Source of the DNA: Phytophthora quininea
Taxonomy: Eukaryota > Oomycota > Peronosporomycetes > Peronosporales > Peronosporaceae
Length of the DNA: 64,000 bases
NCBI GenBank assembly: GCA_011947345.1
Contig: JAAVTG010000531.1
Location: forward strand, 744,001 to 808,000
Direction of reading: 5' to 3'
The notes beneath the pieces were generated by a model. That model searched no databases, was not told the origin of the DNA, and saw only the letters and a list, made by a program, of their open reading frames with translations. Numbering within the stretch: position 1 is the stretch's first letter; each line of letters opens with the position of its first letter. This document shows positions 34,011-46,272 of the stretch, piece by piece. The translations under genes and the position numbers were made by a program.

Positions 34011-37000
34011 GCTGAATGTTAACGGAAAGGCGAGCGATTTCCAGCGCTGGTCAGACGCCGTGTTGGCGCTTCTGACGCAACTGAAGGGCACTCTGCGCGT
34101 TGAAGAAATTCATCCAGGACGCCTCGTCGCAGTTACCAAGATTTGCTGCACAAATCCCGAGTCTGGAGCACGATGCTCCAGTTGCGGCGTACAATCAACT
34201 CGAGCTGGAGTCAGATTTCCTGCTGTAGCAGGAGACCTATCTGCAGGACTTGTTCAACCAAACGCTGCGTTACGGGTGCATGTGCCAAAGTTGCGATCGA
34301 TATCGGGCAAATCAATGCCAGGGGACGGAGGAACTTTTAGGCTGCCCTGGGTTTAGACTTCGGAAGTGTTTCTGAGCTCTTTCAGGGCAATACAGACTCG
34401 GCTGAATCGCTAAGGCCAAGCGATACTGCTTGTTCACCTAATTTCCAGTCAACTAATGATTAGATTCCCCTGCATGGATATATTGTATCAGGCGCAGTCA
34501 AGTGCAGGAAAGGTGTTGTCACTTGTGCTGTTCCATTTTGGGGGCCGAGTGTCACTTTATGCCTGAAAAGTTCACCTTGGATAAGGTGGAGAAGAAGATG
34601 AAGCGTATTTGTGGCCAAGAATAGGACCAAGATTATGGCCATGGGCAAGTCTGCTACACCAATACCAATGTCAGCGCCCCGAAATACTCTGCGGCGGCTG
34701 CCGCTTGGGTGAGCGGGTTGTGTCCTAGAGCCTCGGTTACCGCAAGGCTATCTTTCTCCCAGCGGACGATGGTCAACTGCCGCGGCAAGCATAATGACAT
34801 GATCGGAGTGGGCTCGCTCCTCGACAAGGACTTTCCAAAAAGTATGCCGACGTAGCATTAAGAGTCGGACGTAAGAACATCTACTCCGAGGCCAAGCCTG
34901 TGAAAAATCAGAAGACCAATCCCACCCATAGACAAGCCAATGATTCCAGATAGAGACGTGCCCCTCCCCTTTTTGTCACCCACTGAATGCGTCCAGCTCG
35001 CCTATAGCGTCCGACACAGCCAACAACAACAGTGACATGAGTGCGTTTGAAAACGTACCAGCCAACCACGCCATAGTCACGTCTGCTGCTGCTGCAGTGA
35101 AAGACAAGGCGAATCCTTAGAGAAAAGGCAAGTCCGTTGTATCAATTCCTGCTGAAATCACGGATAGAGTTAACCAACAACTCGAGGATGTGGGTATTGG
35201 TTACAGGATGGACACGAACTGACAGGACGAACGTCGATCGTTGTGACCAAGAGCCCAAACGTTTAAATTTGGACAGGCTCTAAACCGAAAAATAAATTTG
35301 TTGGCACCATTAAATTGCACATTATTAGCCCGAGTGATCCTAAAGCAGCACAATTCAATAACAGAGCGCTTGTACCTAACGCTACATCTAATGCGTTTTG
35401 TGAATTCTGGCTAAAGAAAGCAGGTTACCAAATTGCTGATGGTCTATCCAAGTTTGTATTATGGAAGAAGACCTGCAATAGTGCCTACTATATTCAAGTT
35501 TGCATTATGAAATAGAGGCAAGTGAAGTGTAATGGTATAAAGGTACTACCGAATCAGTCTAAACTTGAGGGTCTGTTCAAAGAATGACATGTGAATAACG
35601 ATAAACTGATAGAAAATATGAGCAATCAACTTTTGAAAAGCATTCCCTATGCGGGACGCGGCAAACTGAGCTAAGTAAATTCTTTTACTTACTGCACTTC
35701 CGCAGAAGTGAAAATGAGCCGAATGTGGTTTTATATGGAGATATTAAAGGAGATATCCATTACATAGTTAAAATGGAAGTCCGCACAATCAGATAAGAAC
35801 AGACGATGCCGATATCGCAACACCAGTACACATTCTATTTACTTAAGAAGTTCCATATTGTGAACAGCTCAGTAGTAGTGACGCCTCAAGCCACAGACAT
35901 TGAGTTAGGGTCTAAAATAAATATGTTTGCAGAACAGATGTCGTCTTAAAACTTCGACTATCGGGGTTTACTGGGTTGCTACAATATTTACCGAGAGAAA
36001 TCTGATGTTGCGACTGCAATACCGTAATATTCGCCTTGAATGCAACGCTCGGATTGAGTGCAACTCCGTAAAAACTCAAGTTATAGGACAGGAAAAGGGC
36101 ACACAACAAACTTCTGTAGGAAATCACCCCTTCTTTTGTATTTTTTTACTAATCTAGTCACTCGGTATCTTCAACTATTGATGCGTCCTCAAACACCTCG
36201 GGGACGCGAAAAAGACCCGCAGCGTCGCGAGGTCCGGTAGGCACTATGCCGGCTTTGACGAAACCACGAATTATAGTTTCACGTGGCACTTTTTCCTAAG
36301 CCACGGCCACAATACGCGAAAGCAGAGCTCTTTTTCGGTTGTAGAAGAAGGAAATGGGTTTTCCATATGATACTCTAGATAAAAACGTCTGTAAAGAATA
36401 ACCACACATTATTTTCAAAACGTTTTGACTCATGATAACGTTAGCAGCCACTTACCTTACGGCGTCTTTAAATGGCTTCATGACGGCGACATCCATGGGC
36501 TGACAAAGGCCAGTGATTCCTGGGAGAACGAATTCTACCTGTGTGCACTGCTCCTCTAGCGCAGCGCGGACAGAGTCCATCTTCTGGACTTTTAAAATGT
36601 CCAGTAGGAGCAGCCGACATCCAGTAATAGTTGGCTTCCAGTCCTAACACAATCGATAAACAATAATTAATTTGTTTTCAATAAACCAATAGTTTTTCGT
36701 ACCCTTTCAATCCATTCATGCATCACAGTCTCGTTGCACCATGCTTTTTCCTGGACTGTGAGATCGACGCGAGCGTCGCCGAACGCAGGGTCCCACACTT
36801 CTTGCGACACAAACCACCAGGGGCACCAGCAAACACTAGCAAAGGTCGAAGTTTTTCACCAGTAGCAGAAGCTGTTATAAATACAGATGCTCTAAATCCG
36901 TTTGTTACAGTTCCTAATATTTTATCCAAAACATGGCGTTGTATATATAAATGATAGTAATAATAAATTATACGTACCTTGGTGCACGTCTGTCGTGGTG

Positions 37001-38217
37001 TTCCCAGTAAAGTCGATCGTGGTCTTGCCTGCCATGTCGATAAAGATGGCAGTTTGGTCCATATCATATACAGAACCGAGCTTACTAGCACCAAATTGTG
37101 ATGATAATATTCCATCCTCTTCGATGACCCTTTGGATTGACTGCGAAAATACTCCCAGCAACCAGCTAAAAACATGAATTAGTACTTTTCGTCACAACTA
37201 TCAAATAATAGATATTATTACCTCCATGTCGGGGCGATTTGTTCTTCCTTTGTGCGTTATCCTTCTGATGGATAGACGATTGCGCTTTAAAAAGCGCCGC
37301 AGGAAAGTGATATTCCCGGAGCGTATACGCACATCGCACCGTTCGGAGTCAAAGCGAGCTAGTATCAAGAGTAAGCACTCCAACGACACGCACAGGTAGC
37401 GATTTCTATGCATATCTACAATCCAATCTAAAATACTAAAAGAAACATTATTAGCATCACAATAAAATTCTAAACTGGCAGAACTTACCGTTTCTCTAGA
37501 CGCGGATTTTTAACGTAGATAGCTGCCCGCGCGGAGGGTTCTATGTAGTGCTTGTTTGGAACACTTTTTATCGCTGTTTCGAGCCTTTTCCACTTTTCTC
37601 CACATCCACGAGGTGGCTCGATGGACACCAGCCTGCTTAGCCAGCGCTTTGGCCGTTCCGTCGCCGCTCGAACAGCCTTGAGGCGCTTCTTGTTTGTGTT
37701 TCGCGGCATTCGACCACGACCTGGGAAGGGAGGCTGGAGGAGGGGGGTCGTCGGCGGACGAATGCAATCCGACAAGTGTCCACCGCCAATAGTTTTTACC
37801 GTCGTAAAAATTCTTTTTGTCAGCTTATTACACTTAAAAGTTAGTTTTTACGTGTGTTGCATTCAAAGCGAATTTTACGGTAAGAGCATTGGGTAAGTAT
37901 CTGTCGCCCCACAACTGTACGCATTGGGAAGAAGTCTGCAGTACTTGAAAGGGCGTCGACGTATGGCCTGTTTTTTTCACACAGAAAGTCGAAAGAAGTT
38001 ACGTATGAAGTGTACACAGACGCAAGCTTCGTGTTTCAATCTAATAAAAAAATTGTTTACTAGGGATTTGGTAGAAAAAGGTCGCCTTACGGTTGAGTAT
38101 TGTCCTACTGTGAGGATGGCAGCAAACATGATGACAAACAGCCTACCTACCAAACAATTTACAATTTAATAGATTAGCGAGGAAATCTTAGTCACAGCGG
38201 CGCACACTTAGTGGGAG
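34010..38217 (+). mobile_element. Ty1/copia retrotransposon relic (interior)
   Basis: The plus strand keeps pieces of a copia element. Gag-like: KASDFQRWSDAVLALLTQLKGTLRVE at ~34030-34110, and MPEKFTLDKVEKKMKRICGQE at ~34559-34622. Near the 3' end, YLKGRRRMACFFHTESRKKL.MKC.YTDASF-type RNase H sequence and RLTVEYCPTVRMAANMMTNSLPTKQF at 37925-38169 are the usual copia C-terminus. A purine-rich AGTGGGAG precedes the LTR. The interior is full of stops and is interrupted by a minus-strand pogo element at ~36.4-37.7 kb. Reverse transcriptase is not clearly recognisable. 5' boundary unknown. Confidence 0.5.
36440..37710 (-). mobile_element. Pogo-type transposase nested in the copia relic
   Basis: On the minus strand: HTH pieces (TAKALAKQAGVHRAT near 37650), a CENP-B-type HTH (GNITFLRRFLKRNRLSIRRITHKG near 37310-37250), YDMDQTAIFIDMAGKTTIDFTG (first catalytic D) near 37060, and VTNGFRASVFITASATGEKLRPLLVFAGAPGG near 36900-36810. 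Near 36600-36470 come LLLLDILKVQKMDSVRAALEEQC (second D) and FVLPGITGLCQPMDVAVMKPFKDAV (third D). All three acidic positions appear to be kept, but the frame is broken at several points, some of which could be introns. It is better preserved than the other two pogo fossils. Confidence 0.65.
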
Positions 38218-38790
38218 TGTTCATATGGCAGAGCTGGATCGTTCAAACGAACATAATAAGGTCAATATAAGTATACCAATATTAACCCCTCCATTTCGGA
38301 GCTCTCTTGGTTTTGTTTTTAACTGCATATGTAGCGATATTAGACTTGGCGATTGTATGCAAAGGGTTCTGAGAGGGAAGTTGTAACGGGGTTACACGAA
38401 AATCATAACCGTGTGTAGACTGTTGGCTATGTAGCCATAGTGTAGCCATTTGGCTCCTCACCACTCATTTGCATACCTCTTAGATTAACTATGCCACATA
38501 GTTTAGTCTATACGTTTACAGCAAAGGTCAGATAAACAATTCAATTCGGTTCTTTTTTGGAGTTAATTAGCGTTGTCCTTGTTTCAAGGGACACTGACTC
38601 TGCGAGCCCTAGTTACGTGACTGTTCTTGGTTCTTGTATACAACCGAAGGCGGGACGCCTAAAGACATAGGCGCGGGGAGTCCTACGTCTTCCTCTGTGC
38701 ACGTGCACTGCTACGCAGCCCCGCTGCAGAAGTGATTTCTGCCATGGAAGGGGTCGCTTGCCTAAAAACGTTGCTAATCCCTCGCTAACC
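38218..38790 (+). repeat. Copia 3' LTR (probable)
   Basis: It starts TGTTCATATGGC immediately after the purine tract and copia C-terminus. Its distal part (38590-38740) matches, in inverted orientation, 47840-47965: ACTGACTCTGCGAG.CCTAGTTACG.GACTGT, TTGGTTCT.GTA, and CTCTG.GCACGTGCA. The 3' end is uncertain. Confidence 0.45.
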
Positions 38791-40699
38791 TGCATGCTTG
38801 TGCTGTATAACGCGGCCTGCTATAAACAGGCTAGGAGCAATGCCAGTGCTTTCGCGACATTTAATACGGTTTGTCGAGATAGCCAAATTCTGTAAGTGCA
38901 AATTCCTATAGAGCATGACGGGTATCGCAATCAGATGGTACGTTTTACCCTCATCTCGGTGCAATACAAATAGTGAGCAGTGGTGTTTGAGCCAGTTGTG
39001 GCAGGAAGCTCGTGGGTGCACTTCATGATAAGCAATCAACCGCAACACTGATCGAGCTCCAGCATGTGCCCTGTCGAGTTACCGAAGCTCCTGCTCGGAG
39101 TATGTTTGACACGAGAAAGCATACTTAGCAGCACTTGTATTATTAGAGTAAGACTACAGCATTCTACAAATTTAGCAAAATATTCGCCACTTGATGCAGC
39201 AAATTATTCAGCATAATGCTTAGCACAATATAGTAGTCAGGGTAATTGGCGTCATATCTTTTTTTTATGTGTCACTGCCTTTTGCGAGCATACACTTGAC
39301 GCACGTGCGGCGTCAACGCGTTAGCAATAGCGATAGCGTCTTGACGTGTTGCGCTGTTGGACATGCTGTCAAGCGTGGCGTCAATGAGGGATCTGTGGTG
39401 AGAGGATGACGTCGGAAACTAGGCCGGTGAAGAGCGTTGAAAGCTATATTAAAACAGAAATATCTTATCCGGCAAGCCCAATAGCAACATACTTACTCAA
39501 CTGGACAAAAACATCCTGAACTGCACACAGGAACCGCATCCGTCCACCTATTTTCAACTTGTTTGTCTACGCGCATATTCGAATATGACTGGCCTTGGCC
39601 ACTCCGCAACTGGAAACTGTAAAATGGGATGATACGCAATGTGGTCTGCCCTGCGAACTGTGATTTTTAGAAAAGCGTAGAAAAGTGACTTGCCCAGACC
39701 TCCCACCCTAGACCTTTGTCCGAACAGAAACGAACTTCAAATGACTTGAAGTTTGTATAGCTATCGGTGAGGGAAAATATACAAATTTGAAGTAAAAAGT
39801 GTGCTTATGCTGCAGCATACAGCATTTCGAGCTGGAAGGATCCCGCTGGAGCCAACGGCCAAGCGACTCTTATGCAGTGTGGTGTAGCGGGTTTTATCAA
39901 AATCCGCTTCTACTGCGCCCAGACACCGACTAACGGAGAGGATGCTCCGATGATCCGTGATTGGCTGAACTTGTACTCACCTTGTATACCTGTCAGCGGG
40001 CTGAATCTGCTGTTCGGGTTCAGCGAAGATGTTAGTAACTCCAGCAGACCTTGGATCCACAGGGCGCGAGTTGGATCCAGCCTAAATACGTTCCGGATGA
40101 CTCTAGCGCTCCTTAATCCTGGTGACCCTCACTTAGCGGAACGGGGCCAATGTAGCTCCCCGCTTATTTGGCGCTTTGGAAGGGCTCTTGGATAGTGCAA
40201 GGCAAATTCGACTCTGTGTCAAGCAATATATGGTTGGATCCCATCCTAAAGTCTATCATACCGCCAGGTCGATGTTGCCGCACTGGATGTCCTTGCTCCT
40301 TGGTCTGATCTCGTGCCAGATCAACTGCTGGGCGTTCTACACCGAGATCTAGGCCGGGTAGCTTTGGATCACTCCAAATTTATTGGGATCCAGTATGGAT
40401 CCATTTGGATCCCGTATTGATCCCCGCCATTCTGGCTCCTGCTTCACTGATCCATGGCACCCTGACGAAATTCTGAATTGCTGCTTCACCACAGCAGCAC
40501 CGCACGTGCGATGGTGATCAACTCTGAAAATAGATTTCACCTCTCCTTTTGCCGACGACCGAGCATATCAATTCATTAGAGGCAGAAAATAGAGATAAAA
40601 TATTGAAATTACGACTACATCAACGTTCAACACTTTGCATACGACTATCCGCCAAACCTTTCAAGCTCAGACCGCTAAGGTGGACGCACCAGCCCTTCG
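38791..40699. other. Repeat-like intergenic DNA
   Basis: No gene. It contains short blocks resembling the LTR-like piece at 29.2-29.4 kb (see 39845-39870 and 40565-40615) and several GGATCC-containing stretches at 40.05-40.45 kb. Confidence 0.35.
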
Positions 40700-40704
40700 C
40701 GACT

Positions 40705-40959
40705 TGATCTGGATTCGCCCTAAACGCACTGCACTTGTGCAGTTCTTGGCCAGTTGGAAACTGGGGGTTATTTCTCTTTTGCTTTTACTTTTCTCGGGCC
40801 CCTCGTTGCCCTCTCTTCTAGCTATTGTCTCTGGCTGAACACCTACGCGCGCAGGCACGTCCGTCCTTGCACGCACGCTCACTTCTGACCACATCACCCG
40901 TAGCATACACTCTGCTGCACCCTGACGACTAAGTGACATCCAGTGGGTGTGGCAGAACA
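40705..40959 (-). repeat. Gypsy 3' LTR (255 bp)
   Basis: TG...CA ended, flanked outside by CGACT. It matches 46273-46529 except for one clear substitution (position ~40735, T versus C) and two or three 1-base length differences. Confidence 0.92.
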
Positions 40960-41027
40960 CTTCCCCTTCGAACTGCGGGAAGATACACGTAGTAAACAAA
41001 CGACAACGTAAACAACACACTGCGTTG

Positions 41028-41813
41028 TTACGGCTTCGTACCACGACGACGGCGTAATGGCACAGCATCAGCATCAGCAGCAATTTCCAATGCAGTTGCC
41101 ATCTTGCGCACAGCTTCACCCGTTAAACGCTCGTCGATGAACTTCTTCACAAGGTCCGGTTGATCCTGGAGCATGATCTGAGCGGGCTCCCGCGAGGATT
41201 CCAACTCGTCGAGGTCATACCACTTCATTTTAATCTCCCATGCCTTGCGTTCACGTCCATAGCGACACTCCAGGAACTTCTCGACAAGATTTCTTCCTTC
41301 GCCATGGATAATGTGGTCCACAAGATCCTCCGCCATCTCAAGACCTGCTTCTGCATACAGCTTCATTCGAGACGCATGGACCACATGAATGTCGAATGGC
41401 TCAACCATATTCTGTACTTCAAAAATGTAATCATTGAGAGTCTTGACAATTCTGCGAGGCCACTTCCACTGGATCGCAAGCTTATTTGCACGAGAAAATA
41501 ATTGGCCCACCAATACAAAATCTCCCACGGAAAACTTTGGTAATACAACGCCTGACCGCTCTGCGTGACGTTTTCTTGCTTGTGTCCGACGCTTTTCGCT
41601 CGTTTCCGCTAGTTTCTTGTGCATTCTCTCTAGGGAATCCTGCACCTCTCTCAAGTGCTGTTTCTGCTTGTCGACGACCCAGTCAACACTCACTACCTTC
41701 TGTTCCGGCTGCTTCAGTATGGCCGCGACAGGAGTCTGTGGAGTCAGCGCAGTAAAAGCAGTGACCGGAGCAATTCCACCAAGCCGATCAGCGGGCATTT
41801 GGTTCAGCGCCAT
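41028..41813 (-). CDS. Gypsy integrase C-terminus with chromodomain-like segment
   Basis: It continues in frame after the stop at 41838: MALNQMPADRLGGIAPVTAF, a coiled region (KQKQHLREVQDSLERMH), an SH3-like basic part (FSVGDFVLVGQL ... IQWKWPRRIVKTL), then FLECRYGRERKAWEIKMKWYDLDELESSREPA with the W-x-x..SREP layout of a chromodomain. In chromoviruses this part steers integration to marked chromatin. Confidence 0.72.
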   Translation of the reverse strand: MALNQMPADRLGGIAPVTAFTALTPQTPVAAILKQPEQKVVSVDWVVDKQKQHLREVQDSLERMHKKLAETSEKRRTQARKRHAERSGVVLPKFSVGDFVLVGQLFSRANKLAIQWKWPRRIVKTLNDYIFEVQNMVEPFDIHVVHASRMKLYAEAGLEMAEDLVDHIIHGEGRNLVEKFLECRYGRERKAWEIKMKWYDLDELESSREPAQIMLQDQPDLVKKFIDERLTGEAVRKMATALEIAADADAVPLRRRRGTKP

Positions 41814-41840
41814 TTGTACAACAGGTAATACTACCGGCCA

Positions 41841-42660
41841 TTACTGGATAGCCAATTTCTGTTCACTCATCAAAGCACGGATACAGTGCAGGACTAGCCG
41901 ATTCACAACTTCCACACTGCCATTAGCCCATGGCGTGTACGCAGTAACAAAGTGGTGATTGGCTCCAAACTGCTTCCGGAGCTGCTCAATTACCGTGTTT
42001 TTGAAATGTGATCCTTGGTCCGAAACCCACTGATAAACAACTCCAAACCGCTTAAACCAGTCGGTAAGCGCATGAAACATCTCAACGCTTGATGCTGACG
42101 CACACGGAACCAATTCCACGAAACCGGACATGTCGTCCTTCAGAACAAGGATGTACGACAACCCATCAGAGCTCGTCGGCATGCTCAAAAAGTCAAAATG
42201 TAAGACCTCATTCGGTTTTGTGGCATGGATAGCCTCGGTAAATGGTCTTGGCACGATCGATCCCGTCCACGCGCATGCAGTGCAAGCAGCTTTTCAACAG
42301 CGACTGTACGAACTTCTCCATGTTGTCCCACACAAAATACTCGCTCAGATGTTGCAGCGTCGTTGCAGCGCCACGATGACCCGCCGTTCCGGCGTGGGCC
42401 ACGATCCACACATGTGTCTGGAAACTTGTAGCGTTAGGAGGTATCCAAACACGCTCTTTGTCATCACGAAAAATCTCGGCGGCACCATCCCAGTGCAAAT
42501 TCGCTACAGACGTCTTAGGAGGCGTTGTCTCCGACGCTCCCTCCTCCACCGTAACGACTTCCTTAGTCAACTCTCGAACTTCTGCCAGTGAAGGCCAGGC
42601 AAAGTCCGAAGCTTGCAGCGGTGAGACGGGAAATTCACTGGAAATAGCAATTACTGTCAC
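41841..42660 (-). CDS. Gypsy integrase, zinc-binding and core domains
   Basis: 42660-42208 holds the H2C2 zinc region (WIVAHAGTAGHRGAATTL ... SCLHCMRVDG). 42254-41841 holds the core with D in LHFDFLSMP, D in VSDQGSHFKN and E in GSVEVVNRLV. All three DDE residues are kept. The frame ends at a TAA (41838-41840) lying between AIQ and WPVV, which are otherwise continuous with the next ORF in the same frame, so this is a point-mutation stop. Confidence 0.82.
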
Positions 42661-42666
42661 TCGAAT

Positions 42667-43448
42667 TTAAGTGGCAGCACGAGATACCAAATCGGACGCA
42701 CCCCAGCGTGACAGCAAGTCACCCCAAACGTTTTCGTCCCCGGCAATATGCTCGATAACATAAGGGAATAGTGATAGCACGATTGACCAGCGCTGCAGTC
42801 GATCCGCTTGATAGCGAGCAATACCACTGTCAAACACTTCGGGATTGAAAATGTACATCAAGTTCCTGTGGTCTGTGAAAATGGTAAATCCACCAGGTCT
42901 CAACAGTAAATATTCCAAACGCTTGCACGATTCAATTATCACAAACGCTTCCTTCTCCACCGTCGGCCAACGTGAAGAGGCACCAACAAATTTGCCACTT
43001 AAGAAAGCAAGAGGTGAATGGCGTTGCTCCTCAAGAGGTTTTCCTGCATCTTCACTTGGGATCTGGGTCACCACTGAGCCCCAATAGTCAGCGCTCGCGT
43101 CAGTAAAAGACACACCACTGCCGAAGCTTGAGGGTGAGCTAACGGCACCATCTCAAGTAAAGCGCTCTTCAGAGCTGCAACTGCATCTTCATGTACGCGA
43201 TCCCAACCAACGTCGCTCAACCTGATGTGAGCTAGTAGGTTCTTTTTTCGACTCTGCGCAGCAGTGGCTGCCGCGTCCAAAAGCTCGTAAAGGACACCCG
43301 TACGCTTAGCATAATCTGGAATACTTGTGCGCATCCAATTGATCGCACAAAGTAGCTGTTGTAGATCCGCCGCTGTCTTTGGCACAGGCATTTCCACTAA
43401 TCCTGCCACTTGGTCAGGGCAGTGTGAGATTCCTTCCATACTTATCAT
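42667..43448 (-). CDS. Gypsy RNase H region
   Basis: Frames 43448-43068 (connection, LLCAINWMRTSIPDYAKRTG) and 43113-42667 (FTDASADYWGSVV; VEKEAFVIIESCKRLEYLL; FTIFTDHRNLMYIF; GDENVWGDLLSRW). The D-E-D-D set is present. Degrades the RNA strand of RNA-DNA hybrids. The frame changes in the overlap of the two ORFs. Confidence 0.8.
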
Positions 43449-43457
43449 TCTTCCGCA

Positions 43458-44402
43458 TCATTTGACTTGGCGCGTGAAGAAGTGGCATTTCTTAGGATGA
43501 AGTTTCAAACCGAATTCTTCGCACCGCTCTAACACTTTTTCCAGCAGAGTGAGCAGACCGACAATGGTTGATGCGTATCCGAGGATGTCGTCAAGCCAAC
43601 CAAGGACACCACGATACAAATAGTCACCAAACACCTTCTCCACGGCTCCTTGACAGTGAGCTACTGAATCTGTTGCACCCATGGGGACCCGTGTGGGTGT
43701 ATAAATCCCTTTGTGTGTCATTATGCTATACATCTCCTGGCAAACCAGCGCCAAAAGCAACTGCCAATACCCTCGAAACCAGTCGAGTACGAAGTAGAAT
43801 TCAGAACCTTCAAGTTCGCTCAGTGCGACTTCGAGATTTGGGATCGGCCACGTCATGGCCTCCGTGCATTTATTGACACGCCGAGTATCAACCACCATTC
43901 GCAGGTCATCTTGCTTCGGGACCACCAGCGCGGGCGATGCCCAGCGGCTGCGGTGATTTTCATACAGTAGGCCAGCTTTCACGAGCTCCTCGACGTGGCG
44001 ATCTAGGAATTTCCGATGCAGTGGCGGGTAACGACGAGCCTTGCACTTGACTGGCTGTGCACCAGGCTTAAGTCGCACCGTTAAAGGTGGAACCTTCACG
44101 GGTGGATCGCCACCGAACTCGAGCCTAAAAACATCTTCGTACTTGAAGACAATTCGACGCAGCTCTTTGGCTGCTGAAGGTACTCTGTGCACCTCCTGGG
44201 AAGCTGACACCTTGTCAAACTGAAGCTTTGGGGTCGCCGCGCGAAATTCCTTTTCATCTGGTACGGCCATATCGGTATCCTCTAGCCTAACACATTCCCG
44301 CAACTGCTGAATGCGCACCATTTTCGGCTCCTGTTGGGTTTTGTGACTTTCGCTCTCTTCTGATAGCACCAGGGATTCGCTCAAAGTACCCAAGTCCCAC
44401 AC
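43458..44402 (-). CDS. Gypsy reverse transcriptase
   Basis: Conserved RT blocks in order: KAGLLYENHRSRWASPALVVPKQD, LRMVVDTRRVNKCT, LDWFRGYWQL, RVPMGATDSVAH and GWLDDILGYAS with the catalytic DD, then GLKLHPKKCHFF. Canonical gypsy RTs have YLDD or YIDD; here WLDD. It copies the genomic RNA into DNA. Confidence 0.85.
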   Translation of the reverse strand: MWDLGTLSESLVLSEESESHKTQQEPKMVRIQQLRECVRLEDTDMAVPDEKEFRAATPKLQFDKVSASQEVHRVPSAAKELRRIVFKYEDVFRLEFGGDPPVKVPPLTVRLKPGAQPVKCKARRYPPLHRKFLDRHVEELVKAGLLYENHRSRWASPALVVPKQDDLRMVVDTRRVNKCTEAMTWPIPNLEVALSELEGSEFYFVLDWFRGYWQLLLALVCQEMYSIMTHKGIYTPTRVPMGATDSVAHCQGAVEKVFGDYLYRGVLGWLDDILGYASTIVGLLTLLEKVLERCEEFGLKLHPKKCHFFTRQVK

Positions 44403-44967
44403 CGGTTTTTCTGCAACGCCTTCACCAGTAAGCCATCGGTAGAATAGCCCAGCCGTATCATCACGGGTCTGCCAATCGCAAGTGATAAGGTGTCATCAGC
44501 ATCGTAAATCCAACTCTTTAGGTTGCGGAGCCGCAATGGTCCTGCAGAAGTTATCAGGATAATCTCATCAAACAGAGCCTGTCGGAAGACCGACAACGTT
44601 TTGTCACCAAACGGCAGAAGGGTACATTCTCTCTGCGCAATTCGGACAAAATGGCCTTCAGCTTCCAGGCGGCGGACAACACCGCCGCTAACAACAGTAT
44701 CATCTGCGCCCGAATCGATCAGAGCCGCACGGACTGACACCATATCCACAGTAGCATCCACACAACCGTCATCATCGTCACCTAGTAAGTCGCCAGAATG
44801 CTTTTTCCCTTCTGTAGCTGCTGGAACTCTGATTTTGAGATTTTCTTCGTCTTCTCTTTCTTCTCAGCACGCCAAGTCGCAACCAGCTCCTTGGCTTCGC
44901 TTTCTGTGGCATTGGGGCAATTTCTGACCCGATGCTCCATGGAATTACACTTCAGACAGGGAAACAC
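44381..44967 (-). CDS. Gypsy zinc knuckle and aspartic protease
   Basis: 44967-44782 carries a CCHC-like knuckle (CLKCNSMEHRVRNCPNA). 44761-44381 carries the retropepsin active site LIDSGADDTVVSGG and a flap-like segment. The parts are separated by a stop. The protease cleaves Gag-Pol. Confidence 0.75.
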
Positions 44968-45146
44968 CGGGGCCGTAGATGGCTTACCAGAGCCACCGCT
45001 CGCAGCGGGAGTTGCTGGAGTTTTACCCCGGGTGGATTAGTCCCAGGTGGCTTCTGCTGTTGCCCCGGCTTCGGTTGCGGTCGCCCTTTAGGCTGCCCAC
45101 CTTTATGCTGACCAGGTCCAGGGTGGTTTGACTGGGAGCCTGCTGC

Positions 45147-46230
45147 CTAGGGTTGGTCCTTGGGTTTCGTGGCACTTGACGCCACTGGGCCGACAGCAGA
45201 TTCCCACACAATGTAGCCACGAAGGAGATCTCGGATCCACTTCGAAAACCGCACCACGTCCTTCTTGTACGACTTATACTGCTCTTGCGCCAGTTTTCGC
45301 TCCACCGCTAATTTGAAAGCGGGCGGTGCCAGGGCAGCTACTAAGTACGTCACAAGTTTCTTCAGCTCGCGCTGCCGAATGACGTGGTCCATGTTATGAC
45401 GAATCAAAATGAGCTCCATATCGTCAATCATTTTCTCCACGCGCGATACAGCATCAGGAAGCGACACATTCATTTTCAAGGACTTCATATCCTTGTCAAC
45501 GGCAGTGTAATCATCATCATGTTCGGGAACTCGCGCTTCCAGAAAATAATCGACTAGCATTTCTTCAGTCACCGCTTCAACACTCGTCTCCAGCTCGTAG
45601 AAGCACATCAACACAGTTTTTGACGGGCATTATGTACGGGCGGTTGAACTCCGTGTCGTACGCGCTCAGCGCAAAACAATACGTCTGATACGCTCGCATG
45701 AACTCCCTGCGTTCTGCCATCGTCCGTCCCTTGTACTGGGGAGCTCGAAGTAGTGCCGGCGCGTTGCTCACGAGCTTGCTCACATCCGTCATGTCCACAT
45801 CTGAGTCCGAGTCATCGGACTCGTCATCTTCGTCGTGACGAGCAGGTGGCTGGCCACCTCCGCCACTAGCACTACCAGAGCCACCAGGAAGACCACCTCC
45901 CGCGGTACCCTGCGCAGCACCTCCAGCACCATCACCACCCATTCCAACGGTCGGTTCCCAAGACCGCCTTGGTGAAGGGGAACGAAATGGGTCGCGTCTT
46001 AACGTCGACACGCCGTGGCCAAGACCACGTCTTGCTGCCGCGGTGTCCGAAGTCCGCCTAGGCGATCTCGACCGAAACAGGCCTTGTCCCAGCCGTGACT
46101 GCCGCTTGACCGACTTACGCGTCTTTCGCGAAGACCGCGTTTGTCTCGTTGTTGACGGGGGTCCTTCATCTCCAGGATCTGCCGCTGGCACCGCCGGCGG
46201 AGTCTTGCTTGGGGGAGGAACCTCCATCAC
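45147..46230 (-). CDS. gag: Gypsy gag (one frame change)
   Basis: Frame 46230-45577 has a basic N-terminus (RKTRKSVKRQSRL), a Gly/Ser-rich stretch, an acidic run (DEDDESDDSDSDVDMTD) and the start of a capsid-like region (RREFMRAYQTYCFALSAYD). It continues in frame 45614-45147 (FYELETSVEAVTEEMLVDYFLEARV; FSKWIRDLLRGYIVWESA). The change of frame is at an A5 run at ~45625; one base fewer would join the parts, the opposite direction to the host-gene breaks in this window. Gag forms the virus-like particle. Confidence 0.75.
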
Positions 46231-46272
46231 AAGAACAGCTCGTAGTCGAACTCGCTGAACTAAAGTTAACTT

